From: [Flavobacterium] thermophilum
GTDB lineage: Bacteria; Bacillota; Bacilli; Bacillales; Anoxybacillaceae
DNA length: 64,000 bases
Direction of reading: 5' to 3'
Assembly (NCBI GenBank): GCA_900450595.1
Contig: UGGS01000001.1
Location: 1,860,001 to 1,924,000 of the forward strand
In this document: positions 16,035 to 24,871 of the stretch, piece by piece
Layout of the letters: every line of letters begins with the position of its first letter
How positions within the stretch are numbered: position 1 is the first letter of the stretch
Notes under the pieces: model-generated
What the model saw: the letters and a program-made list of their open reading frames with translations, nothing else
Told to the model about the DNA's origin: nothing
The model's database searches: none
Program-made: the position numbers and the translations under genes

Positions 16035-16073
16035 CGATTCCCCGCGAACGAATCGTTTGCGGGGAATCGGTTT
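16035..16073 (+). terminator. Terminator of phoA
   Basis: GATTCCCCGC and GCGGGGAATC form a perfect 10-bp stem followed by GGTTTTGATT. Confidence 0.8.
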
Positions 16074-16142
16074 TGATTCATTGACCTGGATTGCCCAAAG
16101 ACAAGTGAAAAAATGGTTTTTCATCATCAAAAAGACGTTTCA

Positions 16143-16244
16143 TCAAATCCGACCATCAAACTCATCATCGATCGATTGGTTATAGTAGCCATCGATAAAG
16201 TATCGCAATGTCTTGAATCTCTCTTCCACTCTTGCCCTCGCCAT
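16143..16244 (-). CDS. 33-residue small ORF with strong ribosome binding site
   Basis: A 33-codon frame starts at ATG 16244 with GGGGAGGAG 6 bases upstream, and ends at TGA 16143. The product starts MARARVEERFKTL and contains the pattern RYFIDGYYNQSID. The aromatic F-x-x-L-x-x-F-x-x-G-Y-Y pattern recalls the N-terminus of small immunity proteins of contact-dependent inhibition systems, which are normally three to four times longer, so this may be a truncated relic. It is not long enough for a firm assignment. The rest of the 327-base gap between phoA and fluC shows only the phoA terminator. Confidence 0.35.
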   Translation of the reverse strand: MARARVEERFKTLRYFIDGYYNQSIDDEFDGRI

Positions 16245-16324
16245 TCTAGTCTCCTCCCCTGGCTCAACAAATCGCAATCTCTTCCCCCCGATCAGAAATC
16301 AAGCCCGTTTTTCATTGCCGCTCA

Positions 16325-16675
16325 TCACCGCCCCACGCGATAGCCAAGCCACGCCAGCCACACGCCACACGAATACGTAGCCGCCAAATAAACGACCACC
16401 TTCGCCCATTGGCGCTGCTGCATCATTTGCACGCTTTCCCATTTCAACGTCGAAAACGTCGTGAACGCGCCCATGAAGCCGGTGCCGACAAGCAGCTTCG
16501 TCGCATCGGCGGCGTCGCTTCCGGCAAGCCAGCCAAGCAAAAAGGACCCAAGCAAGTTGACAATGAGCGTCCCTATGGGAAAACGCGGCGAACGCCGAGC
16601 CGCCCAGCGGCTGACGAGATAGCGGGCCATGGCGCCGAAAAAACCGCCGATCGCCACAAACAGCGGTGCGTACAT
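16325..16675 (-). CDS. fluC2: Fluoride channel subunit FluC (second copy)
   Basis: 116 residues starting MYAPLFVAIGG, with four membrane helices. The signature GTGFMGAFTTFSTLKWE holds the phenylalanines that line the fluoride path and the Na-binding turn. The start codon overlaps the stop of the preceding fluC by one base (TAATG), so the two are translated together. As in B. subtilis, paired CrcB proteins probably form a heterodimeric channel that exports fluoride. The earlier part of the long frame, up to 17071, is a shadow of the first copy. Confidence 0.9.
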   Translation of the reverse strand: MYAPLFVAIGGFFGAMARYLVSRWAARRSPRFPIGTLIVNLLGSFLLGWLAGSDAADATKLLVGTGFMGAFTTFSTLKWESVQMMQQRQWAKVVVYLAATYSCGVWLAWLGYRVGR

Positions 16676-17064
16676 TATCCAATCCCTTCCTTCCGTTCCG
16701 GTTGAGCGGCGGCATATCCAGCCCATGAGGCGAGCAACCCGCCAAACAGGCTGGCGGCGATATACACGGCCGCCATGCCAAAGCGCCCTTGTTCCATCCA
16801 TTCCACACATTCGACGCTGAGCGTCGAAAACGTCGTATACGAGCCGATGAACCCGGTCGTCGCCGCCGTTTTCAGCCACGACGGCCAAGACGGGCGGCGG
16901 GTGAACACCACCGTAAGCCAGCTGAGCAAAAACGAGCCGGTCCAGTTCACCAAAAGCGTTCCGAGCGGAACCCCTCCCAACCAGGCAGCGGGCACGACAA
17001 GACCAACGACATAGCGGACAAGCGCGCCGATCATGCCGGCTGCGCCGACGGCGAGATAGACCAA
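16675..17064 (-). CDS. fluC1: Fluoride channel subunit FluC (first copy)
   Basis: 129 residues from a TTG start at 17064, chosen because AAGGAGG lies 8 bases before it; an in-frame ATG at 17160 would place the coding region across the fluoride riboswitch and is rejected. Four membrane helices and the signature ATTGFIGSYTTFSTLSVE are visible. It is the first gene behind a fluoride riboswitch and is directly coupled to a second copy. Role: fluoride efflux from the cytoplasm. Confidence 0.9.
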   Translation of the reverse strand: MVYLAVGAAGMIGALVRYVVGLVVPAAWLGGVPLGTLLVNWTGSFLLSWLTVVFTRRPSWPSWLKTAATTGFIGSYTTFSTLSVECVEWMEQGRFGMAAVYIAASLFGGLLASWAGYAAAQPERKEGIG

Positions 17065-17083
17065 TAACCATCCCTCCTTCGTA

Positions 17084-17168
17084 AAATAAACAGACTCCTG
17101 CCGCTTTTCATTTGCAGCAGGAGTCATCAGCCGGAAGCCGGCGGTTATGGCGAACTCCATCGCCTATA
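17084..17168 (-). promoter_or_regulatory. Fluoride riboswitch (crcB motif)
   Basis: On the minus strand the conserved aptamer GGCGATGGAGTTCGCCATAA is followed by the P3 hairpin with GCCGGCTTCCGGC, then TGACTCCTGC...GCAGGAGTC, whose second arm forms the terminator stem before a T-rich run. This is the standard crcB motif. Binding of fluoride to the aptamer prevents termination and turns on the fluC pair 20 bases downstream. Confidence 0.93.
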
Positions 17169-17241
17169 ACGTTTTCTTGTTTGTTATTTTACCATATGTC
17201 CCCTTCCCATGTGAAGGACAGCAAACAGGCGGCATTTTGCC

Positions 17242-17272
17242 AAAAAAGAAGGCTGATTGTGCTAGGCTTCTC
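17242..17272 (-). terminator. Terminator after modA
   Basis: On the minus strand AGAAGCC and a GCCTTCT arm are followed by TTTTT. It closes the modA unit about 50 bases after its stop; no permease gene lies in between. Confidence 0.65.
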
Positions 17273-17323
17273 TAGTTGAGAAAAGACAGGATTCAGCGGT
17301 ATTTTTACTCGCCCACCCGTCTT

Positions 17324-18115
17324 CTAGCGGGCGCGGCGAAATCCGTGCTCTTCGAACATTTGCAACGCTGGACCGCTTGTCAAATACGAGTAAAACTGTT
17401 GCGCCTCCTTGAGATGTTTGCTCGTCTTGACGACACCAAGCGGATAGACGATCGGGTCGTGCATGCCGCTTGGCACTGCAGCGACGATATTGACGTTCTC
17501 CGAGGCGAGCGCGTCCGTCCGGTACACAAATCCGGCGTCGACGTTGCCGGTTTCCACATACGTCAACACTTGGCGAGCGTCTTTCGCGTACACGAGCTTC
17601 GGTGCCACCTTCTCCCACAGCCCCGCCTTCTCCAACGTTTGTTTCGCGTACATGCCGGCCGGCACCGATTCGGGGATGCCGATGGCGATCCGTTTGGCGC
17701 GGATGATGTCATCGAGCGACTGAACCGCTCCTTCCCCTTGTTTTGGCGCAATGAGGACGAGTTCGTTCGCCAGCACTGTTTTTTCGTGTTTGGAATCGAT
17801 CAACCCTTCTGCTTTCAATTTTTCAAACGGCTCAGCAGCCGCCGAAAAGAAAAGATCGACCGGCGCCCCTTCGGAAATTTGCTTTTGCAACGCGCCCGAC
17901 GCACCGAAATTGTATTGGATGCGGATGTTCGGATGCTTTCGTTCAAACGCCGTTTTCGCTTCTTCCAGCGCTTCTTGCAGACTGGCGGCGGCGGAGACGG
18001 TGAGCTCCACTTTATCCGCCGGTTTCGTTTGCCCCTTCCCCTCTTTTGAGCCGCTGTCGCAGCCATACAAGCCGAACAGCAAGAGCAATGCGGCAAGCCA
18101 TGCGATTTTTCGCAT
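17324..18115 (-). CDS. modA: Molybdate ABC transporter substrate-binding lipoprotein
   Basis: 263 residues. A lipoprotein signal peptide ends at LYGC with Cys19 as lipidation site. The ModA domain follows: LTVSAAASLQEAL near residue 39, YNFGASGALQKQI, the PVDLFFSAA stretch, and DAGFVYRTDA near 205. It captures molybdate or tungstate outside the membrane. It corresponds to B. subtilis YvgL, but the permease gene (yvgM/modB) that should follow is missing: the next gene is fluC. The permease and ATPase must be elsewhere or lost. The regulator gene diverges from it, sharing an 80-base AT-rich promoter region. Confidence 0.9.
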   Translation of the reverse strand: MRKIAWLAALLLLFGLYGCDSGSKEGKGQTKPADKVELTVSAAASLQEALEEAKTAFERKHPNIRIQYNFGASGALQKQISEGAPVDLFFSAAAEPFEKLKAEGLIDSKHEKTVLANELVLIAPKQGEGAVQSLDDIIRAKRIAIGIPESVPAGMYAKQTLEKAGLWEKVAPKLVYAKDARQVLTYVETGNVDAGFVYRTDALASENVNIVAAVPSGMHDPIVYPLGVVKTSKHLKEAQQFYSYLTSGPALQMFEEHGFRRAR

Positions 18116-18236
18116 CTGTCTCCCCCTTATCTTTTTATATGTAATGATATCTAATTATAAATAATAATAAGTAGTTAGGAAAGAAAAATTTTTCCCCATG
18201 CGTTCTTTGCGCTACAATGAAAGAAAGGAGGATGGC

Positions 18237-19163
18237 ATGATGACGGAGCCGCAGTCATACACGATTGAAGAAATCGCTTCCTTATTAAAAGTGTCCAAAC
18301 TAACGGTGTACGATTTAGTGAAAAAAGGGAAGCTGCCCGCCTTTCGCGTCGGGCGGCAAATGCGGATCACCGCGGATGATCTTCGCCGGTACATCGCCGG
18401 GCAAAAAGGGGAGGCAAGCACCGTTTCCCCCGCCGTTTCACGGCCGGTCGAAGCCGCCGTTCGCCCCATTATCATCAGCGGCCAAGATGCGGCGCTCGAT
18501 TTGCTTGGCGTCCATCTGGAAAAAAACGGCCCTTATCAATCGCTCCGCACCTACACGAGCAGCCTCAATGGGCTGATCGCCCTGTATAAAGGGCAATGCG
18601 ACATCGTCAGCGTGCATTTGTTTGACGGGCAAACGGGTGAGTACAACCGTCCGTATGTGGAAAAGCTGTTGACAGGCCATGCGTACATCATGGTGAACGT
18701 CATGCGCCGGCCGATTGGATTTTATGTGTCAAAAGGCAATCCTCGCAGCATTCAAACGTGGCGCGATTTAGGAAGGAGCGACGTCGTGATCGTCAATCGG
18801 GAGAAAGGGGCCGGGGCGCGCGTCCTGTTAGATGAACAGCTGCGCCTGCATGGATTGTCGCCGTCCGCCATTCGCGGCTATGAACGCGAGGAAACAAGCC
18901 ATTTGAGCGTCGCCTCCGCGGTGGCGTCAGGTCTCGCCGATGTCGGCATCGGCACGGAAAAGGTGGCGCGAATGGCCGGCGTCGAGTTCATTCCGCTAAT
19001 GAACGAACAGTATGATGTCGTCATGCTGCGGACGCCGGAGAATGAATCGCTCATCGCTTCCGTGCTCGACGTGCTCCGCTCCGATTCGTTCCGCGCCGAA
19101 CTCGAAGCGCTCGGCGGGTACGATGTGTCGCAAACCGGGCGCATTATAGCTGAACGCGGCTGA
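18237..19163 (+). CDS. Molybdate-type regulator: excisionase-like HTH plus PBP-like domain (YvgK-like)
   Basis: 308 residues from an ATG with AAAGGAGG just upstream; a longer frame to 18198 lacks an SD. Residues 6-60 are a MerR/excisionase-type DNA-binding domain (YTIEEIASLLKVSKLTVYDLVKKGKLP). The rest is a PBP-like domain related to ModA and LysR effector domains (REKGAGARVLLDEQL, ADVGIGTEKVA). It matches B. subtilis YvgK, found next to the molybdate transporter genes. It probably senses molybdate or molybdenum cofactor status and controls the divergent modA gene. The ligand is inferred from the neighbourhood. Confidence 0.8.
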   Translation: MMTEPQSYTIEEIASLLKVSKLTVYDLVKKGKLPAFRVGRQMRITADDLRRYIAGQKGEASTVSPAVSRPVEAAVRPIIISGQDAALDLLGVHLEKNGPYQSLRTYTSSLNGLIALYKGQCDIVSVHLFDGQTGEYNRPYVEKLLTGHAYIMVNVMRRPIGFYVSKGNPRSIQTWRDLGRSDVVIVNREKGAGARVLLDEQLRLHGLSPSAIRGYEREETSHLSVASAVASGLADVGIGTEKVARMAGVEFIPLMNEQYDVVMLRTPENESLIASVLDVLRSDSFRAELEALGGYDVSQTGRIIAERG

Positions 19164-19225
19164 CAGGGCATCCACCTTTGTTAGCATCCTTCGTTTTCTG
19201 AATCTGTTTGAAAACGAGCTCTCAT

Positions 19226-19274
19226 CAAAAAAAGCTGTTCCAAAAGCCCATCGCTTTCGGAACAGCTTTTCGTT
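19226..19274. terminator. Bidirectional terminator between the YvgK-like gene and pheT
   Basis: AAGCTGTTCC and GGAACAGCTT form a 10-bp stem with A-rich and T-rich flanks, so it can end transcripts from both sides. It lies one base past the pheT stop on the minus strand. Confidence 0.8.
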
Positions 19275-21689
19275 TTACCCGCGCAGCACGGCGCCAAATT
19301 GCTGCTCGACCGCCGCCAATACCCGCTCATAGACGGCCGTGACTTCTTCATCCGTGAGCGTCCGCTCCGGATCATAGAAGCGGAGCGAGAAGGCGAGCGA
19401 TTTTTTCCCGGCCGGCAGGCGCTCACCTTGGTAGACGTCAAAGAGGGAGACGTCTTTGACAAGCGGTTTCCCGGCTTCGGCGATCGCCTGCTTCAAGGCG
19501 CCGGCTTCGACCATTTCGTCAACGACCAAGGCGATGTCGCGCACGACCGACGGGAAGCGCGGAATCGGCTCGTAGCGGATCGCTTCGCTTTCGGCGTTCA
19601 ACAGATCGGTCAAGGCGAGCTCGAACACGTACGTTTCTTTTAAATCGTACTCTTTTTGCACGGCCGGATGGAGCTGGCCGACAAAGCCGATCACCTTGCC
19701 GCCAAGCGCAATCTCCGCCGTCCGTCCCGGATGCAAATCGGCGCGCTTGGCCGGCTTGTACTCGATGCGGGCGGCGAGTCCAAACAAGTCGAACAAGCCG
19801 TCCAAAATGCCTTTGGCAACGTAAAAATCAACGGCCTTTTTCTCTCCTTGCCATAAATGGGCGTGCCATAAGCCGGTGAGAACGCCGGCGAGGCGCTCTT
19901 TTTCCGCTGGTTGGACGCCTTCTCCTTTGGACAAGTAAACAGAGCCGATTTCGTACAAGGCGACGTTCTCGACTTGGCGGGCGCGGTTGTAGCTCGCCGC
20001 TTCAAGCAGATGCGGAATTAAGCTTTGCCGCAAAACGCTCCGCTCTTCGCTCATTGGCAGCGCCAAGCGGACCAATTCGGCCGTCTCAAGCGCAAAGCGC
20101 GCCGCTTTGTCCGGGCTCGTGAGCGAATACGTGATGGCTTGGAACAAGCCCGCCCCTTCCAAATAGCGGCGGACGCGGCGGCGCTTCGCCTGATGCGGCG
20201 TGAGTCCGCCCGGCTTCGCCTCCGCCACCGGCAGCGTCGCCGGCAGACGGTCGTAGCCATACAGGCGCGCCACTTCCTCGATGATGTCTTCTTCAATCGC
20301 AATGTCGCGCCGACGCGACGGGACATCGATCGTAAACGTTCCGTTGTCTTCTGTGAACGGAAATTGCAAATTCGAAAGAATCACGGCCACTTCCTCTTTC
20401 GACATCGCCGTGCCGAGGACACCGTTGATGCGTTCGAGCGTGACCGTCACCGCCACCGGCTCCTCACGCCACACGCTCGCTTCCACGACGCCGCCGACGA
20501 CCTCGCCGCCGGCGTATTCGGCCATCAGGGCGGCGGCGCGCTCGAGCGCTTCTTTCGTCCGCGCCGGATCGATGCCTTTTTCAAACCGAGTGCTCGCTTC
20601 GCTGCGCAGCCCGTGGTCTTTTACCGCCTGGCGGATGACCGGGCTTGTAAAGTACGCCGCTTCAATAAACACGGTTTTCGTGTCATCGCGCACTTCCGAA
20701 TTCGCCCCGCCCATCACCCCGGCTAAGGCGACCGGCTCGCGGCCGTTCGTGATGACAAGGTGGTCTTCGGTCAGCTTCCGTTCGACATCATCGAGCGTGA
20801 CAATCGTTTCGCCTGCCTTTGCGCGGCGGACGACAATTTCCTGCGAACCGAGGCGGTCGTAGTCAAACGCATGAAGCGGTTGGCCGTACTCAAGCAAAAT
20901 GTAGTTCGTAATGTCGACGACGTTGTTGTGCGGGCGAATGCCGGCTGCCATCAAGCGCGCTTGCATCCAAAGCGGCGACGGGCCGATCCGGACGTTTTTC
21001 ACGATCCGTCCGGCGTACAGCGGGTTGTCTTCCGGCGCCTCGACGCGGACGGAAATGTAGTCGTGAACGTTTTCGTTCGTTTCTTTGACCGCCGCTTTCG
21101 GCAGCTTTACTTCACGTCCGAGAATGGCCGCGACTTCATAGGCGACGCCGATCATGCTTAAACAGTCGGCGCGATTGGGCGTCAAAGACAGTTCGAGCAC
21201 TTCATCGTGCAAGCCGAGCCATTCCAGTGCATCGGCGCCGACCGGCGCATCGCTCGGAAAGACGAAAATGCCGTCTGCATACTCTTTCGGCACGACTTTC
21301 GTTTCGACGCCGAGCTCTTGGAGCGAACAAATCATTCCGTTCGATTCTTCCCCGCGCAGCTTCGCCCGTTTGATTTTGAAATTGCCGGGCAGCACCGCCC
21401 CGACTTTGGCGACGGCGACCTTTTGCCCTTTGGCGACGTTCGGGGCGCCGCAAATGATTTGCACCGGCTCGCCTTCGCCAAGGTCAACGAGGCATTTCCG
21501 CAGTTTATCCGCGTTCGGGTGCGGCTCGCACTCGAGCACATGGCCGATGACGACGCCGTTCATCTCGCGGTCGAGCGCCTCAACCCGCTCGACTTCAATG
21601 CCGCTTTTCGTGATGCGATCAGCGAGTTCCGCGGCGATGACCCCCGTCAAATCGACGTACTCGCTCAGCCAACGGTAAGACACGAGCAT
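19275..21689 (-). CDS. pheT: Phenylalanyl-tRNA synthetase beta subunit
   Basis: 804 residues, the normal bacterial length. Domain order: tRNA-binding EMAP-like domain (about residues 40-150), B3/B4 editing domain around 210-400, B5 DNA-binding-fold domain near 410-480, the catalytic-like core, and the C-terminal FDX anticodon-binding domain ([15 protein letters not shown]). With the alpha subunit it forms the heterotetramer that charges tRNA-Phe. The gene follows pheS at 21 bases, with AAAGGAGGGG before its ATG, and is under the same T-box. Confidence 0.97.
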   Translation of the reverse strand: MLVSYRWLSEYVDLTGVIAAELADRITKSGIEVERVEALDREMNGVVIGHVLECEPHPNADKLRKCLVDLGEGEPVQIICGAPNVAKGQKVAVAKVGAVLPGNFKIKRAKLRGEESNGMICSLQELGVETKVVPKEYADGIFVFPSDAPVGADALEWLGLHDEVLELSLTPNRADCLSMIGVAYEVAAILGREVKLPKAAVKETNENVHDYISVRVEAPEDNPLYAGRIVKNVRIGPSPLWMQARLMAAGIRPHNNVVDITNYILLEYGQPLHAFDYDRLGSQEIVVRRAKAGETIVTLDDVERKLTEDHLVITNGREPVALAGVMGGANSEVRDDTKTVFIEAAYFTSPVIRQAVKDHGLRSEASTRFEKGIDPARTKEALERAAALMAEYAGGEVVGGVVEASVWREEPVAVTVTLERINGVLGTAMSKEEVAVILSNLQFPFTEDNGTFTIDVPSRRRDIAIEEDIIEEVARLYGYDRLPATLPVAEAKPGGLTPHQAKRRRVRRYLEGAGLFQAITYSLTSPDKAARFALETAELVRLALPMSEERSVLRQSLIPHLLEAASYNRARQVENVALYEIGSVYLSKGEGVQPAEKERLAGVLTGLWHAHLWQGEKKAVDFYVAKGILDGLFDLFGLAARIEYKPAKRADLHPGRTAEIALGGKVIGFVGQLHPAVQKEYDLKETYVFELALTDLLNAESEAIRYEPIPRFPSVVRDIALVVDEMVEAGALKQAIAEAGKPLVKDVSLFDVYQGERLPAGKKSLAFSLRFYDPERTLTDEEVTAVYERVLAAVEQQFGAVLRG

Positions 21690-21710
21690 GGAAAACCCCT
21701 CCTTTTTCTG

Positions 21711-22745
21711 TTACACACGCAAAAATTGCCGCAAGAAACGTAGATCGTTTTGATAGAAATGACGGATGTCGTCAATGCCGTACTTCAGCATCGCGATCCG
21801 CTCCGGCCCCATGCCGAACGCAAAGCCGGTGTACGTTTTCGAATCAAAGCCGGCCATCTCAAGCACGTTCGGATGCACCATGCCGGCTCCTAAAATTTCG
21901 ATCCAGCCGGTGCCTTTGCAGACGCCGCAGCCCCGCCCTTCGCAGCGGAAGCAGGACACATCGACTTCGACCGACGGCTCGGTGAACGGGAAAAAGCTCG
22001 GCCGGAAGCGGATGTCGCGCCCTTCCCCGAACAGCTTGCGGGCAAATTCGCGCAGCGTCCCTTTCAAATCGCTCATCCGGATGTTCCGGTCCACAACCAA
22101 TCCTTCAATTTGCGTAAACTGGTGCGAATGCGTCGCATCGTCCGTATCGCGGCGGTACACTTTGCCCGGACAAATGATTTTCACCGGGCCGCGCCCGCGG
22201 TGTTTTTCCATCGTCCGCGCCTGCATCGGCGATGTGTGGGTGCGAAGCAAAATCTCCTCCGTGATGTAAAACGAATCTTGCATATCGCGGGCCGGGTGGC
22301 CTTTTGGCAAATTGAGCGCCTCAAAGTTGTAATAGTCGGTCTCGACTTCCGGCCCTTCGGCGACCGTATAGCCCATGCCGATAAACAAATCTTCAATTTC
22401 TTCAATGACGCGCGTCAGCGGATGGGGATTGCCAAGACTCACAGGTCGTCCCGGCAGCGTCACATCGATCGCTTCGGCGGCCAGCTTCCGCTCGACTTCC
22501 TCCTGTTCCAGTTTCGCTTGTTTCGCCTCGAGCGCCTGCTGAATCGCCGCTCTCACTTCATTGGCCAGCGCGCCGAGTTTCGGGCGCTCTTCCGGCGGCA
22601 ATGCCCCCATGCCGCGCAGCACTTCGGTGATCGGCCCTTTTTTGCCCAAGTAAGCGACGCGCACGTCATTCAGTGCTTTGACGTCTTTCGCCTCATCGAT
22701 TCGGCGAAACGCTTCTTGCTTCAGCTCGTACAGCCGTTCTTTCAC
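21711..22745 (-). CDS. pheS: Phenylalanyl-tRNA synthetase alpha subunit
   Basis: 344 residues from a GTG start at 22745, preceded by GAGGAGGGA; the in-frame ATG 7 codons upstream overlaps that SD and is rejected. An N-terminal coiled-coil domain (residues 1-90) is followed by the class II catalytic core with motif 2 around [22 protein letters not shown] and motif 3 in [13 protein letters not shown]. The Phe specificity region [12 protein letters not shown] is normal. Expression is controlled by the T-box leader. Confidence 0.97.
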   Translation of the reverse strand: MKERLYELKQEAFRRIDEAKDVKALNDVRVAYLGKKGPITEVLRGMGALPPEERPKLGALANEVRAAIQQALEAKQAKLEQEEVERKLAAEAIDVTLPGRPVSLGNPHPLTRVIEEIEDLFIGMGYTVAEGPEVETDYYNFEALNLPKGHPARDMQDSFYITEEILLRTHTSPMQARTMEKHRGRGPVKIICPGKVYRRDTDDATHSHQFTQIEGLVVDRNIRMSDLKGTLREFARKLFGEGRDIRFRPSFFPFTEPSVEVDVSCFRCEGRGCGVCKGTGWIEILGAGMVHPNVLEMAGFDSKTYTGFAFGMGPERIAMLKYGIDDIRHFYQNDLRFLRQFLRV

Positions 22746-22769
22746 TTGAGTCCCTCCTCTATCCAAAAT

Positions 22770-23041
22770 AAAAAACCCGCCCCCCCGGTAAGGGACGAGT
22801 TGTTGCTCGCGGTACCACCCTTGTTAACAGCACAAATGTGCTGTTCGCTTCATTGCGATAACGGCCGAAAGCCGGAACACCTTTACATCCCCTTTTGGGA
22901 TGGTCCCGGTGCCAACTCAGGAGGTGAACTTCACTTGCGCCGGCCATAAAAACGCTCCCAGTCTATGGCGTTTTCTCCCTGGATGGCGGACAGCAAGCTA
23001 CTTTTCTCCGTCATCGTTGTTGTCCGTATGGGAAATTGTCG
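22770..23041 (-). promoter_or_regulatory. T-box leader of pheST (tRNA-Phe responsive)
   Basis: On the minus strand the T-box core AGGGTGGTACCGCG (22808-22821) is followed by the terminator with its T run near 22780-22790. About 110 bases earlier GAAGTTCACC contains a TTC codon (22926-22928) suited as Phe specifier. Uncharged tRNA-Phe would stabilise the antiterminator and allow pheST transcription. Confidence 0.9.
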
Positions 23042-23047
23042 CTATTC

Positions 23048-23076
23048 ATTATACGCAAATGAGTAGGCAAAGGCAA
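23048..23076 (-). promoter_or_regulatory. Promoter of the pheST T-box transcript
   Basis: Minus strand TTGCCT (23071-23076) and TATAAT (23048-23053) are 17 bases apart, placing the start at about 23041. It overlaps the 3' end region of the coiled-coil gene upstream. Confidence 0.75.
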
Positions 23077-23078
23077 GG

Positions 23079-23429
23079 TCAGGCCGAAATTTCTTTGCGC
23101 AGCTCATCGATTTCCGCTTCCTGTTCAATCGAGCGGATGGCAAGGCGCTCCATAATTTTTTCCTGCCGCACTTGCCCTTCCTTGAGCGCGGCGACATCTT
23201 TTTTGACCCCCAACATGTCCTTTTTCATGGCATCCATGTCTTTTTTCATGGCGTCCATGTCTTTTTTCATGGCGTCCACATCACTTTGAAGGCGATCGAC
23301 CTTGTCTTCGAGTTGTTTCACGCTTCCTTGCAGCTTGACGATATCCATGCGCATTTGTTCGATGTAGGCCCCTTGAACATCAAGACGCTCGAGCACAGCG
23401 TTCAATAACGCCCGCAGTTCGCCATCCAT
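23079..23429 (-). CDS. Hypothetical coiled-coil protein with tandem heptads
   Basis: 116 residues, almost entirely an alpha-helical coiled coil with no signal peptide or membrane segment. Residues 52-70 contain three near-identical seven-residue units of the type MDAMKKD, encoded by 21-bp repeats (about 23219-23280). The flanks have LEDKVDRLQSD and LKEGQVRQEKIMERL heptads. It lies between ysgA and the pheS T-box, a position with no fixed gene in B. subtilis. The repeat number may vary between strains by slippage. A structural or adaptor role is possible, but nothing in the sequence fixes it. Confidence 0.7.
   Translation of the reverse strand: MDGELRALLNAVLERLDVQGAYIEQMRMDIVKLQGSVKQLEDKVDRLQSDVDAMKKDMDAMKKDMDAMKKDMLGVKKDVAALKEGQVRQEKIMERLAIRSIEQEAEIDELRKEISA
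23219..23280. repeat. Tandem 21-bp repeat inside the coiled-coil gene
   Basis: Three copies of a unit reading TTTTTTCATGGCGTCCATG on the plus strand, with one or two base differences, encode heptads. The repeat keeps the frame, so unit gain or loss only changes coiled-coil length. Confidence 0.75.
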
Positions 23430-23469
23430 CTGTCTCCGCTCCCTTGTCCTATTGATTTTCGATTCTATT

Positions 23470-24237
23470 TTACCGCACCGCCTGCAAGGAATAAAGCAAA
23501 ATTCCGGCCGCGACGGCGACGTTCAGCGACTCGGCGCGGCCGTAAATCGGGATGTAGATGGTTTCCGTCGTCATCTCGAGCCATTCGCGCCGGACGCCGC
23601 TTCCTTCATTGCCGACGAGCAAGGCGAAGGAAGACGATTGTGGAACGGTGCGGTAATCGACGGCATTCTCCAAGGCCGTTCCGTACACCGGAATGCCCTG
23701 CTCCTTGAAACGCGCGATCCATTGCGCCAAATCGCCTTTGACAACCGGAAGATGAAACAGCGACCCTTGCGTCGCCCGCACGACTTTCGGATTGTACACA
23801 TCGGCGCACCCTTCGCCAAGGATGACAGCATCGATCCCGGCGGCATCGGCGGTGCGAATCATCGTCCCGAGATTGCCCGGGTCTTGCACGGCGTCAATGA
23901 GCAAGGCGGTCTTCACGCCTTCAAGCTCGGCCGGCAGCTGTCGGCACACCGCGGCGATGCCTTGCGGCGTCTCCGTGCTGCTGATCGCCTTCATCACCGC
24001 TTCGGTCACGATCACAACCGGGACGCTGACGTCCCAGCCGGGCGGGATGGCTGTCCGCTCGTCCACCATCAGCTCAACAAGCGGCGCTCGGCTTTTTACA
24101 GCCTCTTCGACAAGATGAAACCCTTCAAGCAAAAACAATCCGGTCTCATCGCGCCCTTTTTTGGTCAGCAGCTTTTTCCATTGTTTGACGCGCGCATTTT
24201 TCGGCGATTCGATCCGCTTCACCGTTTCGTCCCCCAA
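23470..24237 (-). CDS. ysgA: TrmH/SpoU-family RNA 2'-O-methyltransferase YsgA
   Basis: 255 residues. An N-terminal substrate-binding domain (residues 1-100, IESPKNARVKQWKKLL) is followed by the SPOUT catalytic domain with its deep knot: motif 1 LIDAVQDPGNLGTMIRTAD, motif 2 LLVGNEGSGV and motif 3 IPIYGRAESLNVAVAAGI. It methylates a ribose in rRNA or tRNA using S-adenosylmethionine; the exact site is not known to me. Position between sspI and pheS agrees with B. subtilis. The start overlaps the end of msrA by 19 bases; the internal Met/Val codons near residue 6 could serve as alternative starts. Confidence 0.92.
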   Translation of the reverse strand: MGDETVKRIESPKNARVKQWKKLLTKKGRDETGLFLLEGFHLVEEAVKSRAPLVELMVDERTAIPPGWDVSVPVVIVTEAVMKAISSTETPQGIAAVCRQLPAELEGVKTALLIDAVQDPGNLGTMIRTADAAGIDAVILGEGCADVYNPKVVRATQGSLFHLPVVKGDLAQWIARFKEQGIPVYGTALENAVDYRTVPQSSSFALLVGNEGSGVRREWLEMTTETIYIPIYGRAESLNVAVAAGILLYSLQAVR

Positions 24238-24743
24238 TGTTTGGCGATAAACTCGTCGCGCCCGGACGCGGCGCGGTCTTGCTTGTAATGCTCCGGATTT
24301 TTCTTATGGTAGTTTTGATGATACTCTTCCGCTGGGTAAAACGTCGTCGCCGGCAAAATTTTCGTTACAATCGGCTTCGAGAAGCGCCCGCTTTCCTCGA
24401 GCGCCCGCTTTGACTGCTCGGCGAGCTGGCGCTGTTTTTCGTTATGGTAAAAAATCGCCGTCCGGTATTGCGGCCCGCGGTCGTGAAACTGGCCGCCGTC
24501 ATCGGTCGGGTCGATTTGACACCAATACAGCTCCAACAGCCGCTCATACGGAAAGACGTCCGGGTCAAACGTGATTTGCACCGCTTCGTAATGGCCGGTC
24601 GTGCCGGTTTTCACTTGCTCGTATGTTGGGTTTTCGACATGCCCGCCCGTATAGCCGGAGACGATGCCGTAAATGCCGTCAAGCTCCTCAAACGGCGTCA
24701 CCATGCACCAAAAGCAGCCGCCGGCGAATGTCGCTTTTTCCAT
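24219..24743 (-). CDS. msrA: Peptide methionine-S-sulfoxide reductase MsrA
   Basis: 174 residues with the catalytic motif AGGCFWC (Cys10, with Cys13 close by). Family features GIYGIVSGYTGG, HYEAVQITFDPDVFPYERLLELYW and the HQNYHKKNPEHY end are intact. It reduces the S-epimer of methionine sulfoxide in proteins. MsrA usually has Phe or Tyr before Trp as here. No MsrB gene is adjacent. The overlap with ysgA suggests one transcript. Confidence 0.95.
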   Translation of the reverse strand: MEKATFAGGCFWCMVTPFEELDGIYGIVSGYTGGHVENPTYEQVKTGTTGHYEAVQITFDPDVFPYERLLELYWCQIDPTDDGGQFHDRGPQYRTAIFYHNEKQRQLAEQSKRALEESGRFSKPIVTKILPATTFYPAEEYHQNYHKKNPEHYKQDRAASGRDEFIAKHWGTKR

Positions 24744-24871
24744 TGTGTCGTCACCTCATGCGTCAAGTTTCTTCATTTGATTATAACAAAATGTGTGCCG
24801 TTGTCATCTTTCACGACCAAAGCCAAGTTCCTTCACAAAGCCAGGCTCGTTCCGTTCCGCACGCCGGCCGC

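Noticed and set aside
16113..16343. 76-codon plus-strand frame in the phoA-fluC gap
   Set aside because: No ribosome binding site, composition unlike a protein, and opposite a better-supported small ORF.
17067..17160. Longer fluC start at ATG 17160
   Set aside because: This would translate the fluoride riboswitch; TTG 17064 has the correct SD and family length.
23219..23280. Tandem repeat as a possible CRISPR or regulatory array
   Set aside because: The 21-bp units are directly adjacent, without spacers, and encode heptads in frame.
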